Part shown: positions 1 through 9,250 of the stretch, one piece after another
Layout of the letters: each line of letters opens with the position of its first letter
Position numbering within the stretch: position 1 is the stretch's first letter
Notes under the pieces: generated by a model
Databases searched by the model: none
The model's input: only the letters and a program-made list of their open reading frames with translations
What the model was told of the DNA's origin: nothing
Assembly: GCA_021776345.1 (NCBI GenBank)
Contig: JAJFGC010000042.1
Location: 1-34,193, forward strand
Length of the DNA stretch: 34,193 nt
Direction: 5' to 3'
DNA from: Hyphococcus sp.
GTDB lineage: Bacteria > Pseudomonadota > Alphaproteobacteria > Caulobacterales > Parvularculaceae
Position numbers and translations under genes: made by a program

Positions 1-201
1 CAGGGCGGCGAATTCCAGATCGGTAAGTATCAGCTTCTTTTCCATATCGGCGATTATTTTGATCGTATCGGGCTCAATCTTCCCGATCCAAAATTTATTG
101 ATGTGGTCACCATCAATTTCGGCATTGCCGACAAGAACACCCATTATCATGTACCGCTGCTGGTGTCTCCGTTTGGGTATTCAACCTATCGCGGCAGCTG
201 A
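1..201 (+). CDS. uraH: 5-hydroxyisourate hydrolase, 3' part only
   Basis: This is the last 66 codons of a gene that begins left of the window; it is read in frame from base 1 to a TGA at 199-201. The product would hydrolyse 5-hydroxyisourate, the unstable product of urate oxidation, to OHCU in the cytoplasm. The transthyretin-like family is recognised from the C-terminal strands (FFGIADKNTHYHVPLL-type segment) and above all from the terminal tetrapeptide YRGS, the family's active-site signature, which here ends the protein exactly. The stop overlaps the xdhA start by one base (TGATG), so the two genes are probably translationally coupled. The upstream half, including the N-terminal His motif, cannot be seen. 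Confidence 0.93.
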   Translation, partial: QGGEFQIGKYQLLFHIGDYFDRIGLNLPDPKFIDVVTINFGIADKNTHYHVPLLVSPFGYSTYRGS

Positions 202-1673
202 TGATTATGCGCGACAAGATTTCCTTTTATTTGAATGGTGAGTTGAAGACGCTGCGCGATATTTCGCCAACGCAAACATTGCTGACATATTTGCGCGAAG
301 ACGAAAAACTCTGCGGAACAAAAGAAGGCTGCGCGGAAGGCGATTGCGGCGCCTGTACCGTATTGGTGAGCGAGATGGACATAGAGGGGAAGGTTAAGCG
401 CGAGGCGATTAATGCCTGCATTCGTTTTTTGCCAAGCTTGGAGGGAACATCGGTAACGACAGTCGAGGCGTTGGCGAGCGATGAGCGAACGCCCCATCCG
501 GTGCAAGAGAAAATGGTTGCGCATCACGCTTCACAATGCGGATTTTGCACACCGGGTTTCGTCATGTCGCTCTATGCTGCTTACAGAAATCGTACATTGT
601 TGCCGTTGAGCGCCGCCAACGATGTACTTGCAGGAAACTTGTGCCGTTGTACGGGATATGGACCGATTTTGTCGGCGGCTGAGGAAATAGGGAAAGCAGC
701 GGCGGATGCCGACCAAAACCTGACCGACCAGGCGGAGCGTAAATTACTTGATGCATTAAACCATGATGACCCTATCTCGATTGAACATGATGGGAATTAT
801 GCTTTCTTGCCGACAACGCTCGATCAGCTTGCTAAAATCGTTGCAGAATACCCCGACGCAACAATTGTTGCCGGAGCCACTGATGTTGGGTTATGGGTAA
901 CGAAGCAGCATCGAGAACTTTCCAAGACTATTTTTCTTAACCGCGTGCATGAGCTGGCGCGAATAGAACGAAACGACGATGACCTCATCATCGGCGCTGG
1001 TGTTACATATTCCGATGCTATAGGCGTGCTGGCTGATATCTATCCAGACTTGGGAGAGCTTGTTCGCCGCATCGGCGCAGTGCAAGTTCGCAATGCGGGC
1101 ACAATTGGCGGCAATATCGCCAACGGCTCACCAATCGGTGATATGCCACCGGCGCTGATAGCGCTTGGGGCCACGCTTGTGCTGCGCCGCAAAAACCGAC
1201 AACGAGAAATTCCGCTTGAAGATTTTTTTATTGAATACGGAAAGCAAGATATTCAATCCGGGGAATTTGTTGAGGCTGTGCGTGTTCCGCTGAAGACGTC
1301 CCCTGACGCATTGAAGTGTTACAAAATTTCAAAACGTTTCGATCAGGATATTTCTGCCTTGTGTGGTTGCTTTAATGTAAACATCCAACATGGCATTGTA
1401 AAAGATGCGGTGATCGCCTTTGGCGGCATGGCTGGCACGCCAAAACGCGCGAGCGCCGTTGAAGCGGCGCTGGTTGGAAAGAGTTGGTCTCGGCAATCTA
1501 TTGACGCCGCGATGGCGGAATTTACTAAAGACTTCTCGCCGCTGACGGATATGCGCGCAAGCGCTGATTATCGGCTTCGTGCAGCGCAAAATCTTCTTTT
1601 GAAGTATTTTATCGAAACACAGACACCAGACGAGAAAACACGTCTGGTCGGCGCTGGCAACGTATTCCTATGA
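201..1673 (+). CDS. xdhA: Xanthine dehydrogenase small subunit (2x[2Fe-2S] + FAD)
   Basis: This 490-residue electron-transfer subunit of xanthine dehydrogenase passes electrons from the molybdenum centre to NAD+. The N-terminal ferredoxin-like domain holds the first cluster ligands C44, C49, C52 and C73. The helical domain holds the second set, C113, C116, C148 and C150, in CGFC and NLCRC. All eight fall at the spacing known for the family. The FAD domain follows from about residue 200 to the C-terminus, with VAGATD near 223-228 and TIGGN at 301-305. The FeS and FAD parts are in one chain while the Mo domain is separate, as in Rhodobacter. The ATG at 201 overlaps the uraH stop; an in-frame ATG at 207 is an alternative start. 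The end overlaps xdhB by four bases (ATGA), so the subunits are probably made in equal amounts. Confidence 0.96.
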   Translation: MIMRDKISFYLNGELKTLRDISPTQTLLTYLREDEKLCGTKEGCAEGDCGACTVLVSEMDIEGKVKREAINACIRFLPSLEGTSVTTVEALASDERTPHPVQEKMVAHHASQCGFCTPGFVMSLYAAYRNRTLLPLSAANDVLAGNLCRCTGYGPILSAAEEIGKAAADADQNLTDQAERKLLDALNHDDPISIEHDGNYAFLPTTLDQLAKIVAEYPDATIVAGATDVGLWVTKQHRELSKTIFLNRVHELARIERNDDDLIIGAGVTYSDAIGVLADIYPDLGELVRRIGAVQVRNAGTIGGNIANGSPIGDMPPALIALGATLVLRRKNRQREIPLEDFFIEYGKQDIQSGEFVEAVRVPLKTSPDALKCYKISKRFDQDISALCGCFNVNIQHGIVKDAVIAFGGMAGTPKRASAVEAALVGKSWSRQSIDAAMAEFTKDFSPLTDMRASADYRLRAAQNLLLKYFIETQTPDEKTRLVGAGNVFL

Positions 1674-4033
1674 GCAACGTGTCGAAATCAGTAAAAACTA
1701 CGTCCGCCGCTGCAACGATCAGTGGCGGCGTAGCGTCGCCAATCGCTCACGATAGCGCTTTCAAACATACCGCCGGCTCCGCATTATATGTCGATGATAT
1801 TCCGGCGCCAGAAAACTGTCTCCATCTTTATCTTGTGATTAGCGAGCGTGCGCATGCAAGTGTTGGTCCGGTTGATTTTGAGGTGATCAGAGAATGCCCT
1901 GACGTTGTTGCGATTCTAACCAAAGATGATGTCCCCGGTGAGAACGATGTAGGACCAATTGTAAAAGATGAACCATTGTTTGTCTTGGGCGCCAATGGCG
2001 GCGTCGTCGAATGCGAAGGGCAAGCGCTATTCGCTATTGCGGCAACGACGTTGGATGCGGCCCGTGCGGCGGCGAAAAAAGCGGTGATTGAATATGAGGA
2101 TTTGCCGGCCATTCTGACAATAGACGATGCTATGGCCGCAAACGCGCTGTTGGAGCCGCCATATAAGATGGCGCGCGGCGATGCAAAGCGGGCGCTACTT
2201 GCGAGCCCGCACAAATTGAAAGGGCGCATTCATATTGGCGGGCAAGAGCATTTTTATCTTGAGGGGCAGGCGGCGCTGGCGATCCCTGGCGAAGATGAGG
2301 ATGTGACTGTCTATTGCTCGTCACAACACCCAAGCGAAATTCAACACAAAGTTGCAGGCGTTCTTGGTGTCTCCAATAATGCAGTCACTGTTGAGGTGCG
2401 CCGAATGGGCGGCGGTTTTGGCGGTAAGGAAACCAACGGTAATCTTCCGACTGCAGTGGCAGCCTTGACAGCAAAGCTAACCGGCCGACCAGCGAAAGTT
2501 CGCTATGATCGCGATGATGATATGATCATGACCGGCAAGCGCCATGATTTCCGAATTGATTATCAGGTTGGCTATGATGATGAGGGGCGCATCGACGCGA
2601 TCATCATGGATCAGGCGGCTCGCTGTGGCCGGTCACAGGATCTATCGCTCGCCATCTGCGACCGCGCCATGTTCCATGCAGATAATTGTTATTATTTGCC
2701 GAATGTCGAAATCAATTCCTATCGCTGCAAAACCAACACCGTATCGAATACGGCCTTTCGTGGGTTTGGCGGCCCGCAAGGCATGATTGGTATTGAACGG
2801 GTTATTGATGAAATCGCTTTTGCGCTTGGGAAAGATTCGTTGGATGTTCGTCGGGTAAATTTTTACGCATCGCATAATGACGCGCAATCGGATCGAAATG
2901 TTACGCCGTATGATATGAAAGTCGAAGATTGTGTCATTCAGGATATCGTCGACGACCTTGTTGCATCTTCCGAGTACCATGCGCGGCGAAAAGATATTGC
3001 TGCTTGGAATGAGCAACAGCCGCTCCTGAAACGCGGAATTGCGCTGACGCCGGTAAAATTCGGCATTTCCTTTACCAAGACATTTCTCAATCAGGCGGGC
3101 GCTCTGGTTCATATTTATTCCGACGGATCGGTGCACCTCAATCATGGCGGCACAGAAATGGGGCAGGGCCTGTTTACAAAAGTCGCCCAGGTCGTCGCTG
3201 AAGAATTTCAGATTGATATTGACCGGGTGAAGATCACCCCAACGAATACGGGTAAGGTTCCAAACACATCAGCGACAGCGGCTTCTTCGGGAACTGATTT
3301 GAACGGCATGGCGGCGCTCGACGCGTGCCAAAAAATCAAACGGCGGCTGATCGAATTTGTCGCATCGGAATGGAATGTTTCGGCAGAAAAGATTAGATTC
3401 TTGCCGGGACGTATTGCGGCCGGCGGTCAAGAAATCGCCTTTAACGAATTAATTTCCAAAGCTTACATGGCGCGCGTTTCGCTATCCGCGAACGGTTTTT
3501 ATGCAACGCCAAAAATCAAATGGGATCGTGCGTCCGGTACCGGGCGGCCTTTTTTCTATTTTGCTTATGGCGCCGCAGTGTCGGAAGTGGTGATCGATCC
3601 CTTGACGGGCGAAAATCGCCTGTTGCGCGTGGATATTCTTCACGATGTCGGCAAGTCTCTAAACCCGGCCATTGATTTTGGACAAATCGAAGGGGGATTT
3701 GCGCAAGGGGTAGGCTGGTTGACAACGGAAGAGTTGGTCTGGGACAAGCGGGGTCGGCTCAAAACTCATGCGCCGTCCACTTACAAAATCCCGACCGCAT
3801 CTGATCGGGCGCCGGATATGCGCATCGCCATTTGGGAAAAGGGCGTCAACCGCGAAGAAACCATCTATCGATCGAAAGCCGTTGGCGAGCCTCCGTTGAT
3901 GCTTGGGATTTCAGCGTTGATGGCGCTATCCGATGCGGCGGCAAATGCAATCGGCGGTGCGCGTTATCCGGCGCTCGATGCGCCAGCAACGCCTGAACAT
4001 CTCTTGCGGAGAGTAATGGGTGACTGGATTTAA
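1670..4033 (+). CDS. xdhB: Xanthine dehydrogenase molybdopterin subunit
   Basis: This 787-residue catalytic subunit oxidises hypoxanthine to xanthine and xanthine to urate. Recognisable family motifs appear in order: GGQEHFYLE at 190-198 (E198 matches the substrate-positioning Glu), RRMGGGFGGKETN at 244-256, CDRAMFHADN at 330-339 (R332 matches the substrate-binding Arg), AFRGFGGPQG at 362-371, GGTEMGQG at 493-500 and KAVGEPPLML at 736-745 with the catalytic base E740. Full length and intact motifs argue for an active enzyme. It overlaps xdhA by four bases and is followed two bases later by xdhC, whose product family inserts the sulfurated Mo cofactor. The family also contains other purine or aldehyde oxidases, but the motifs and the neighbours fit xanthine dehydrogenase best. 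Confidence 0.96.
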   Translation: MSNVSKSVKTTSAAATISGGVASPIAHDSAFKHTAGSALYVDDIPAPENCLHLYLVISERAHASVGPVDFEVIRECPDVVAILTKDDVPGENDVGPIVKDEPLFVLGANGGVVECEGQALFAIAATTLDAARAAAKKAVIEYEDLPAILTIDDAMAANALLEPPYKMARGDAKRALLASPHKLKGRIHIGGQEHFYLEGQAALAIPGEDEDVTVYCSSQHPSEIQHKVAGVLGVSNNAVTVEVRRMGGGFGGKETNGNLPTAVAALTAKLTGRPAKVRYDRDDDMIMTGKRHDFRIDYQVGYDDEGRIDAIIMDQAARCGRSQDLSLAICDRAMFHADNCYYLPNVEINSYRCKTNTVSNTAFRGFGGPQGMIGIERVIDEIAFALGKDSLDVRRVNFYASHNDAQSDRNVTPYDMKVEDCVIQDIVDDLVASSEYHARRKDIAAWNEQQPLLKRGIALTPVKFGISFTKTFLNQAGALVHIYSDGSVHLNHGGTEMGQGLFTKVAQVVAEEFQIDIDRVKITPTNTGKVPNTSATAASSGTDLNGMAALDACQKIKRRLIEFVASEWNVSAEKIRFLPGRIAAGGQEIAFNELISKAYMARVSLSANGFYATPKIKWDRASGTGRPFFYFAYGAAVSEVVIDPLTGENRLLRVDILHDVGKSLNPAIDFGQIEGGFAQGVGWLTTEELVWDKRGRLKTHAPSTYKIPTASDRAPDMRIAIWEKGVNREETIYRSKAVGEPPLMLGISALMALSDAAANAIGGARYPALDAPATPEHLLRRVMGDWI

Positions 4034-4035
4034 CA

Positions 4036-5040
4036 TTGACCTTTTTACCGCAAGAAATAGCTGAATATTTTCAGAAGCATGGTCCTTTTATTCGCGTAAC
4101 AATTATTCAAGCGCAAGGATCAACGCCCCGTGAAGCCGGCGCCGCAATGAATGTCTCAGCGTCGACAATATCCGGAACGATTGGCGGCGGCGCTCTTGAG
4201 TTTGACGCGATTGATCATGCGCGCTCGCTGCTGGATAAAGACAGCGCAGCACGATGGCTTCGTGATGCGAAAGCGTATCCGCTTGGCCCCAGCCTTGGGC
4301 AATGTTGCGGCGGCCATATGCGACTTTTGTTTGAATATATTGGTGAAGAAGAAGCCGAACTTATTTCGCGTCATGACAGCTCTGATTGCGGATATTGGGC
4401 AAGGCCAGTTCGCACCGGATTGGCGCCGCAGTATTTAGTGGACGGGTCAGCGTCACGATTGCTCCCAGGTCCAGACTATGAAAAATTTAAATCAGCCGTT
4501 CGTGAAGAAAAATCTGGTTGCGCACTGATAAAAGTAGATGATGAAGGCAGTTGGTTTTTGGAATCAACGCACGAGAACAAACTTTCAATTTACCTCTATG
4601 GCGCTGGTCATGTTGCGCGGGAGGTTGTGAGGGTGTTCGAAGGGTTGCCTGCCCAGATTGTCTGGATTGATACAGATGAAACGCGATTTCCAACAGAAAT
4701 GCCGCCTAATGTTAATCGTATAATTGCTGTATCCCCACATGAAGCTGCCAATTATGCGCCGAGCGAGGCGTTTCATGTGGTCATGAGCTACTCGCATCCA
4801 ATTGACTTGGATATCTGCCATGCGGTTTTGAAGAGAGGCGACTTTCGATTTCTTGGGCTGATTGGTTCCAAAACGAAGAAGGCTCGGTTCCATAAGCGTT
4901 TGCGGGAGTTGGGTGTTGAAGAAGAGACCCTTTCGCGCCTCACCTGTCCGATTGGAGCGGGCGGCCCGACAGGCAAAGCGCCGGCAGTGATCGCCATTTC
5001 TGTTGCAGCGGAGATTTTACGTCTCGCCGAAACAGCGTAG
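4036..5040 (+). CDS. xdhC: XdhC molybdenum cofactor insertion/sulfuration chaperone
   Basis: This 334-residue protein belongs to the XdhC/CoxI family, which binds Mo cofactor, protects its sulfurated form and delivers it to XdhB; it is not part of the mature enzyme. The N-terminal half has GTIGGGALE near 47-55 and GQCCGG at 88-93. The C-terminal half is a Rossmann fold with GAGHVA at 189-194, GLIGSKTKK at 274-282 and the family signature CPIGAGGPTGK at 304-314. The start is a TTG two bases after the xdhB stop; no ATG is available near it, and the next ATG at 4147 would remove the first 37 residues. No good Shine-Dalgarno sequence is seen, so translation probably depends on ribosomes finishing xdhB. 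Confidence 0.93.
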   Translation: MTFLPQEIAEYFQKHGPFIRVTIIQAQGSTPREAGAAMNVSASTISGTIGGGALEFDAIDHARSLLDKDSAARWLRDAKAYPLGPSLGQCCGGHMRLLFEYIGEEEAELISRHDSSDCGYWARPVRTGLAPQYLVDGSASRLLPGPDYEKFKSAVREEKSGCALIKVDDEGSWFLESTHENKLSIYLYGAGHVAREVVRVFEGLPAQIVWIDTDETRFPTEMPPNVNRIIAVSPHEAANYAPSEAFHVVMSYSHPIDLDICHAVLKRGDFRFLGLIGSKTKKARFHKRLRELGVEEETLSRLTCPIGAGGPTGKAPAVIAISVAAEILRLAETA

Positions 5041-5074
5041 TGTCCATGCTCAGCTCTTCAGATTTAGGTCGTAC

Positions 5075-6400
5075 ATGAATACCAACAATAATCAGCGCAT
5101 TTTGCGCGGCCAAACACTTGCTTTTGTTGGCAACCCTTTTGAGGTCGGCGCCGATCACGCTTTTGACCATTGTGATGATGGCGCAGTGTTGATTGAAAAA
5201 GGACGCGTTGTTGCGGTTGGGCAAGCCGGCGAGATTATAGAAAATAACAAAACGGCGCCGATTGTCGATTATGGCGACGGCCTCATTATGGCTGGTTTTG
5301 TTGATGCCCATACGCATTTTCCGCAAAGTGATATTATCGGCTCATATAATGACGGGCTTCTAGATTGGCTGACAAGGCACACCTTTCCGGCCGAGATGCG
5401 GTTTAGCGACCCACAAATCGGAAAACGCAAGGCAGAACTATTCCTCGACCAGTGTTTTTTGAATGGCGTCACTACGGCAGGTGTTTATTGTACTGTGCAC
5501 GCGCAATCCGTTGATGCTTTTTTTCAAGCTGCTTCACAAAAAAATGTATTGATGGCGGCGGGGAAAGTTTGCATGGACAAAAATGCGCCGGAAGCGCTTA
5601 TGGATACGGCCCAGTCGGCTTATGATGATACAAAGGCATTGATCGAAAAGTGGCATGGTGCGGGGCGCAATAGATATATTATTACGCCGCGCTTTGCGTT
5701 GACGTCGTCGTCGCAGCAGCTAAAGGCGCTCGGCGTCTTATGGAAAGAACACCCAACGACACTCATGCAAACCCACTTGTCGGAAACGAAAGACGAAATA
5801 GCCGAGGTTCTGAAACTATTTCCCGCGCATAAGAGTTATTATGATGTTTATGAATCCTTTGGCCTTACTGGCGAAGGGGCAATTTTCGGGCATTGCATTC
5901 ATTTGAGTGATGATGAAAGACAAATGATCGCCACTTCGGGCGGCGCCATCGCTCATTGCCCAACATCAAATGCATTCATTGGATCCGGTCACTTTGATCT
6001 TGCAGAGACCCGTCGCGCTGCGCCAGAGATCAAACTATCGCTCGGATCGGATGTCGGGGGGGGCACGTCGTTCTCAATGTTTGCGACCATGAAAGGCGCC
6101 TACGAGGCGGCGCGCGCCAATGGGAGCATGTTGCATCCCGCGGAAGCGTTCTGGTTGGCGACGATTGGCGGCGCCAAAGTGCTGCGCCTCGACGACAAGA
6201 TCGGTAACCTCGCGGCGGGCATGGATGCCGATCTTGTCGTTATTGATTTGAAATCGACCCCGCTGATTAGTGCGCGTGTCAAGCGTGCCGAAACACTGGC
6301 CGATGTTCTCTTTGCACAGATGATTATGGCGGATGAGCGCGCCGTAAAAGCAACATACATTGCCGGCGAGCTCTTATATGACCGGTCGACAGGCCTTTAA
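5075..6400 (+). CDS. guaD: Guanine deaminase
   Basis: This 441-residue amidohydrolase would deaminate guanine to xanthine and so feed xanthine dehydrogenase. Metal ligands of the superfamily are visible as FVDAHTH (H79, H81), QTHLSE (H234), FGHCIH (H273) and SDVGGG (D326). The GSDVGGGTSFSMF segment is characteristic of guanine deaminase rather than of other amidohydrolases. The C-terminal GKVLRLDDKIGNLAAGMDAD-type stretch is the usual composite beta sandwich. The reading frame stays open 24 codons further upstream into the xdhC end, but the ATG at 5075, preceded by TTTAGGTC, gives the usual family N-terminus. The stop codon overlaps the convergent puuD stop by four bases. Confidence 0.94.
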   Translation: MNTNNNQRILRGQTLAFVGNPFEVGADHAFDHCDDGAVLIEKGRVVAVGQAGEIIENNKTAPIVDYGDGLIMAGFVDAHTHFPQSDIIGSYNDGLLDWLTRHTFPAEMRFSDPQIGKRKAELFLDQCFLNGVTTAGVYCTVHAQSVDAFFQAASQKNVLMAAGKVCMDKNAPEALMDTAQSAYDDTKALIEKWHGAGRNRYIITPRFALTSSSQQLKALGVLWKEHPTTLMQTHLSETKDEIAEVLKLFPAHKSYYDVYESFGLTGEGAIFGHCIHLSDDERQMIATSGGAIAHCPTSNAFIGSGHFDLAETRRAAPEIKLSLGSDVGGGTSFSMFATMKGAYEAARANGSMLHPAEAFWLATIGGAKVLRLDDKIGNLAAGMDADLVVIDLKSTPLISARVKRAETLADVLFAQMIMADERAVKATYIAGELLYDRSTGL

Positions 6401-7620
6401 GGCGCGTTTTGCAATTCGATATCGAGCCACTCGTCCAATACCGCTCGTTCCCGTTCTGTGATTTCGGTCAAATTGCCTGGCGGCATCGCGTTGCTTAAAA
6501 TGGCTTGCGCTCGAATTTGGGGGGCGTGCTGGCGCATAAGCTCAATTGTGTCATATTCAACACCGCCCGGCGCTACGCCAACAAAATCGGTCGGCGTTGA
6601 TGAATGACAAATCGCGCAGCGTGTTTTGACAATCTCAAAAGCCTGCAGCGTCAACGCATCGGGCGGGTCCTCTTTTTGCGGCGGCGTAGCCGTCTTTGAT
6701 GTTTGCGCGGTTGGACGCCAAGCGACAAAGGCCATCAAAATTAACAGCAGAACGGCAGCTGTCGGCCACTGCCAACGTATCGCCATCCCATGTTCACCGC
6801 TGTCATGCGCATTAAAGTAATGTCGAACGATCGCCCCGATTGGCAGAATCAATGCGATGACAATCCAGTTCATCGGATGGCCAAAAGTCATTGGATAGTG
6901 GTTCGAGATCATCAGGAAAAGAACTGGCAGGGTCAGATAGTTATTATGGGTCGAACGCAGTTTTGCGATCTTGCCGAATTCTGGATTTGGAATTTTGCCT
7001 TGTTTTAAATCTGCGACGACAATTTTCTGGTTGGGAATGATTACAAAAAACACGTTGCCCGTCATGATTGTGCCGATCATCGCGCCAATATGAAGGAAGA
7101 CGGCGCGCGCGGAAAAGACTTCGCCCAATCCAACTGCAGCGCCAACAATAAGGACGAACAAAACCGCGAACATAGCGATCTGGTTTTCCTTTAACGGCGA
7201 CTTGCAAAGCATGTCATAAACGAGCCAGCTCGTAATGAGGACCGCGAGAGAAGCAGCAACCGCTTGCGGCGTCGACAGCGCAAGGACCGAGCGATCAATA
7301 AGATAGATGTCCGCTTGCCAATAATAAACGACCGACATGAGCGCGAAGCCAGTCAGCCAGGTTGCGTAGGATTCCCATTGAAACCAACGAAGATCTTCGG
7401 GCATTTTTTCGGGCGCCACGGTGTACTTTTGAATATGATAAAATCCGCCGCCATGAACCGACCAATCTTCACCCTTAACGCCTGGAGGCAACCCCTCCCG
7501 CTGGCGCAAGCTGAAATCGAGCGCCATGAAATAAAAAGAGGCGCCGATCCAGCCAATCCCGGCGACGATGTGGGCCCAGCGAAAGACCAGGCTCAGCCAG
7601 TCGACAATCTGAATGTCCAA
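6397..7620 (-). CDS. puuD: Membrane urate oxidase with C-terminal cytochrome c (PuuD type)
   Basis: The family oxidises urate to 5-hydroxyisourate at the inner membrane and passes electrons to a fused cytochrome c rather than to oxygen-derived peroxide. With the start chosen here the protein has 407 residues. It opens with WLSLVFRWAHIVAGIGWIG, a first membrane helix typical of PuuD, and about eight further hydrophobic helices follow. A linker leads to a c-type heme domain with CAICH at 335-339 and a likely axial Met in AMPPGN at 379. I chose the TTG at 7620 because GGAG (7628-7631) sits seven bases upstream and the family N-terminus begins there. An ATG at 7704 is in frame but would add 28 residues unlike the family. 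The gene is inverted relative to its pathway neighbours. Confidence 0.9.
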   Translation of the reverse strand: MDIQIVDWLSLVFRWAHIVAGIGWIGASFYFMALDFSLRQREGLPPGVKGEDWSVHGGGFYHIQKYTVAPEKMPEDLRWFQWESYATWLTGFALMSVVYYWQADIYLIDRSVLALSTPQAVAASLAVLITSWLVYDMLCKSPLKENQIAMFAVLFVLIVGAAVGLGEVFSARAVFLHIGAMIGTIMTGNVFFVIIPNQKIVVADLKQGKIPNPEFGKIAKLRSTHNNYLTLPVLFLMISNHYPMTFGHPMNWIVIALILPIGAIVRHYFNAHDSGEHGMAIRWQWPTAAVLLLILMAFVAWRPTAQTSKTATPPQKEDPPDALTLQAFEIVKTRCAICHSSTPTDFVGVAPGGVEYDTIELMRQHAPQIRAQAILSNAMPPGNLTEITERERAVLDEWLDIELQNAP

Positions 7621-7631
7621 AATTGTTCTCC
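7618..7631 (-). promoter_or_regulatory. Ribosome binding site and TTG start of puuD
   Basis: On the minus strand GGAG (7631 down to 7628) is followed by a seven-base spacer and a TTG codon (7620-7618) that opens the sequence LDIQIVDWL. This places the start at the expected N-terminus of the PuuD family and rules out the longer reading frame from an ATG at 7704, which has no comparable site. Confidence 0.7.
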
Positions 7632-7782
7632 ACGCGTCTGTTTCGGGTCGGCCGTCATGCTCACAGTAAGCAATATTAGGGCTGGAAATTCTATCTGCAT
7701 CCAAAAAACTATGTAAAGATCGAGGGGATTGCGAGTATGGTCATGTTTGAGTCTGGTTCAACTTATTCTTGTGCGTCGTAGA

Positions 7783-8712
7783 ATGCCCTATCAGCGAGAT
7801 CTTATCGGCTATGGAGCCAACCCGCCTGTTGTAAAATGGCCCGGCGGCGCGCGCATCGCTGTCCAGTTCGTCTTGAATTACGAAGAGGGCGGCGAGCGGT
7901 GCATCCTGCATGGAGATGCCGAATCAGAGGCTTTTTTGTCGGAGATTGTCGGCGCCTCCCCATTTTCTGGCGCCAGGCATATGTCGATGGAGTCAATTTA
8001 CGAATATGGATCGCGCGCCGGCATATGGCGGGTGCTCGATCTTTTCCGGGCGCGAAAACTGCCGCTGACGATATTTGCGGTGGCGATGGCGGCACAGCGA
8101 AACCCGAGCGTAATCGAACGTGCGATGACGGATGGTCATGAAATTGCCAGCCATGGATTGCGCTGGATTGATTATCGGGAGGTGCCGGAAAAGACCGAAC
8201 GGGCGCATATTGAAGAAGCGGTTTCAATCTTAACTGAACTGTGCGGGACGGCGCCAGTCGGTTGGTATACCGGGCGCACCAGCGAAAATACACGCCGCCT
8301 TGTCGCGGAACATGGCGGCTTTTTATATGATGCTGATGATTATTCAGACGACCTGCCGTTCTGGAGCACACAAACAGCAACGCCGCATTTAATTGTTCCC
8401 TATACGCTAGACACCAATGATATGAGGTTTGCAACAGCACAAGGATTTAACACTGGCGCTGATTTTGAAACCTATCTTAAAGACGCATTCGATGTGCTTT
8501 ATCATGAAGGCGAGCATACGCCGAAAATGATCTCTATCGGACTTCATTGCCGATTGATTGGTCGACCGGCGCGGTTCCGGGCGCTTGAAAACTTTCTCGA
8601 CTACATTTTAACGCATCAGGATGTATGGGTGTGCCGGCGCGACGCGATCGCGAAGCATTGGCGTCACAAACACGGCTTTGAACCACAGAAAGCGAGCACG
8701 GGCCATGGCTGA
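7783..8712 (+). CDS. puuE: Allantoinase of the polysaccharide-deacetylase type (PuuE)
   Basis: This 309-residue protein of the NodB-like deacetylase fold would hydrolyse allantoin to allantoate; PuuE enzymes are known to replace AllB and to be unrelated to it. Family landmarks are the N-terminus RDLIGYG, KWPGGARIAVQFVLNYEEGGE near 18-38, SIYEYGSRAG at 71-80, HEIASHG at 119-125, GWYTGRTSENTRRLV at 160-174 and SIGLHCRLIGRPAR at 251-264. I preferred the ATG at 7783 because MPYQRDLIGYG is the usual family beginning; the frame is open to 7729 but the added residues look unrelated. The last eight bases overlap uraD. The region between puuD and puuE (7621-7782) must carry the divergent promoters, but no clear hexamer pair is visible. 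Confidence 0.93.
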   Translation: MPYQRDLIGYGANPPVVKWPGGARIAVQFVLNYEEGGERCILHGDAESEAFLSEIVGASPFSGARHMSMESIYEYGSRAGIWRVLDLFRARKLPLTIFAVAMAAQRNPSVIERAMTDGHEIASHGLRWIDYREVPEKTERAHIEEAVSILTELCGTAPVGWYTGRTSENTRRLVAEHGGFLYDADDYSDDLPFWSTQTATPHLIVPYTLDTNDMRFATAQGFNTGADFETYLKDAFDVLYHEGEHTPKMISIGLHCRLIGRPARFRALENFLDYILTHQDVWVCRRDAIAKHWRHKHGFEPQKASTGHG

Positions 8713-9250
8713 ACGGCAGGGCGGCAGCCAATTTGGTCCAATTTACGATCGCGATGTTTTTAACAAGCGTTTTGGCGATGTTTATGAGCATTCACCGTGG
8801 ATTGCTGAGAAAGTTGCTGATGATTTTATTGGACGAGAGGGGATTCATATCGACGCTCTTGCGGAAAAGATGTCAGCGGCAGTCAATCAGGCAGGCCGCG
8901 AACAACAACTTGCTTTGCTGCGGGCGCATCCTGATCTGGCGGGCCGCCTGGCGTTGAGGGGAGAGCTGACTGACGCGTCAAGTAAGGAGCAAACTGCAGC
9001 CGGACTTGACCAATGCACGCCAGATGAATTTCGAAAGTTTCAAAGGCTGAATACCGAGTATACAACAAAGTTCGGGTTCCCATTTATTATTGCGGTGACC
9101 GGAAAAAATAGACGCGACATCCTGCAGGCGTTTGAAAAACGATTGAGTAACTCGCCGGAAGAAGAGTTTTCGACGGCGCTATCAGAAGTTCACAAGATCG
9201 CCTATATTCGGTTAAAGAATTTGCGAAATGCGGAGGCGAGAAATGGTTGA
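8705..9250 (+). CDS. uraD: OHCU decarboxylase
   Basis: This 181-residue enzyme would decarboxylate 2-oxo-4-hydroxy-4-carboxy-5-ureidoimidazoline to S-allantoin, completing urate oxidation after PuuD and UraH. The HSPWIAEKVADD segment (29-40), LLRAHPDLAGRLA (71-83) with the catalytic His H75, SSKEQTAAGL (92-101) with E95, and FGFPFIIAVTG are the conserved blocks of the family. The start is the ATG inside the last codons of puuE (ATGGCTGA, eight-base overlap). The frame is open further upstream to 8621, but that stretch is the shadow of puuE. The same style of eight-base overlap joins it to the allantoicase gene, so puuE-uraD-alc-allA is one coupled operon. Confidence 0.94.
   Translation: MAERQGGSQFGPIYDRDVFNKRFGDVYEHSPWIAEKVADDFIGREGIHIDALAEKMSAAVNQAGREQQLALLRAHPDLAGRLALRGELTDASSKEQTAAGLDQCTPDEFRKFQRLNTEYTTKFGFPFIIAVTGKNRRDILQAFEKRLSNSPEEEFSTALSEVHKIAYIRLKNLRNAEARNG

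Noticed and set aside
7621-7704. 28-codon N-terminal extension of puuD from the ATG at 7704
   Set aside because: It has no ribosome binding site and the residues do not resemble the family N-terminus, whereas TTG at 7620 has GGAG at good spacing.
7802-8440. 212-codon open frame on the minus strand opposite puuE
   Set aside because: The plus-strand puuE motifs are unambiguous over the same bases.
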